Of a DNA stretch of 24,832 bases, positions 24,363 to 24,832 are shown piece by piece. The position numbers and the translations under genes were made by a program. A model generated the notes under the pieces. That model had not been told where the DNA came from and did not search any database. It saw only the letters and a program-made list of their open reading frames with translations. Position 1 is the first letter of the stretch, and every line of letters starts with the position of its first letter. The stretch covers positions 1 to 24,832 of the forward strand of contig JAEWWL010000034.1 of assembly GCA_023396365.1 (NCBI GenBank), given 5' to 3'. The stretch comes from Methanobacteriota archaeon. GTDB taxonomy: Archaea > Halobacteriota > Methanomicrobia > Methanomicrobiales > Methanomicrobiaceae.

Positions 24363-24832
24363 ATGAAAAAAACAAAAAGCGAAGGGAAGAAATTCAGAGA
24401 GCTTACTTTAGAGGAGAATAAAATAATTGCCGAAGGTGAGACTGAACTTCCATTCAGCGGAGAATATTATAATTTTTTTGAGGATGGTGTTTATACATGC
24501 AAAAGATGCGGCGCGGCTCTTTATTCATCAAAGGACAAATTCAATTGCGGGTGTGGCTGGCCGTCCTTTGATGATTCTGTTATAGGGGCGGTTGATAAAA
24601 AAGCAGACCCCGATGGGATCAGGACGGAAATAATCTGCAAAAAATGCGGTGCTCATCTGGGCCACGTTTTTGCAGGAGAGCATCTGACTCCAAAAAACAT
24701 AAGGCACTGTGTAAATTCGCTGTCACTTCTTTTCATCCCGGATATTGATTTCAAACCTGATACTGCATACTTTGCTGCAGGATGCTTCTGGTCTGTCCAG
24801 TATTTCTTCAGTGAAGCACAGGGAGTTTTGGA
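24363..24832 (+). CDS. msrB-msrA: Bifunctional peptide-methionine sulfoxide reductase MsrB-MsrA (partial, runs off the window)
   Basis: The first 156 residues of a fusion that repairs both epimers of methionine sulfoxide. Residues 12-125 are the MsrB domain: a zinc site of two CxxC pairs (Cys46/49 and Cys92/95), CGCGWPSFD, GAHLGHVF, and the catalytic Cys116 in RHCVNS. Cys62 or Cys64 may act as the resolving cysteine. Only about 15 residues later the MsrA domain begins with YFAAGCFWSVQYFF, whose Cys141 is the MsrA nucleophile. The order is MsrB then MsrA, the reverse of the better-known PilB-type MsrA-MsrB fusions. The ATG follows GGGGGAT at an 8-nt spacing. The 3' end lies outside the window. 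It acts in the cytoplasm: no signal peptide is seen. Confidence 0.93.
   Translation, partial: MKKTKSEGKKFRELTLEENKIIAEGETELPFSGEYYNFFEDGVYTCKRCGAALYSSKDKFNCGCGWPSFDDSVIGAVDKKADPDGIRTEIICKKCGAHLGHVFAGEHLTPKNIRHCVNSLSLLFIPDIDFKPDTAYFAAGCFWSVQYFFSEAQGVL

Overview
The window looks like about 25 kb of an AT-rich methanogen chromosome, most likely order Methanomicrobiales. The evidence is an archaeal promoter style (TATA-like boxes about 26 nt upstream of leaderless or short-leader starts), GGAGG-type ribosome binding sites before some genes, a methanogen-type UPF0305/DUF2115 protein, a TrmB-family regulator, and secreted PKD and PEGA proteins with PGF-like C-terminal anchors. The order-level placement is an inference from gene content. 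I saw no rRNA, tRNA, CRISPR array, transposase or phage gene.

Layout. Positions 1-8616 hold an MscS channel, a SAM methyltransferase (minus strand), a secreted thioredoxin-CcdA fusion, a small charged protein (minus), two separate Yip1-family membrane proteins (3845 and 5718), a short secreted protein and a 97-residue two-helix membrane protein (both minus), a secreted protein with a PGF-like tail (6540) and an AEC permease. Positions 8752-11677 (minus) hold an HAE3/MMPL-type RND exporter and an unrecognised 166-residue protein. Positions 12172-13542 hold a TrmB-like regulator and a DUF2115 protein that form a likely two-gene operon, facing a multi-PAS histidine kinase (13547-15568, minus) whose 5' end appears frameshifted.

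Positions 15966-23297 form a cell-envelope block. It contains a PH-like/zinc-ribbon/single-helix protein with an outside domain, a bacterial-type phosphoglycerate mutase, a minus-strand pair (a two-PH-domain/zinc-ribbon/Yip1 protein translationally coupled to a secreted four-PKD protein), and a divergent PEGA-repeat surface protein. The window ends with an APH-fold small-molecule kinase (minus) and the 5' part of an MsrB-MsrA fusion that runs off the edge.

How the genes may work together. Much of the window is membrane and envelope biology: a channel, an RND exporter, a permease, extracytoplasmic disulfide chemistry, and surface proteins. The two PH/zinc-ribbon proteins and the three Yip1 domains are a recurring family here. 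The coupled PH-zinc-ribbon-Yip1/PKD pair is the best candidate for an undescribed function. Nothing in the window proves a new system, so that reading is a hypothesis from architecture and gene order.
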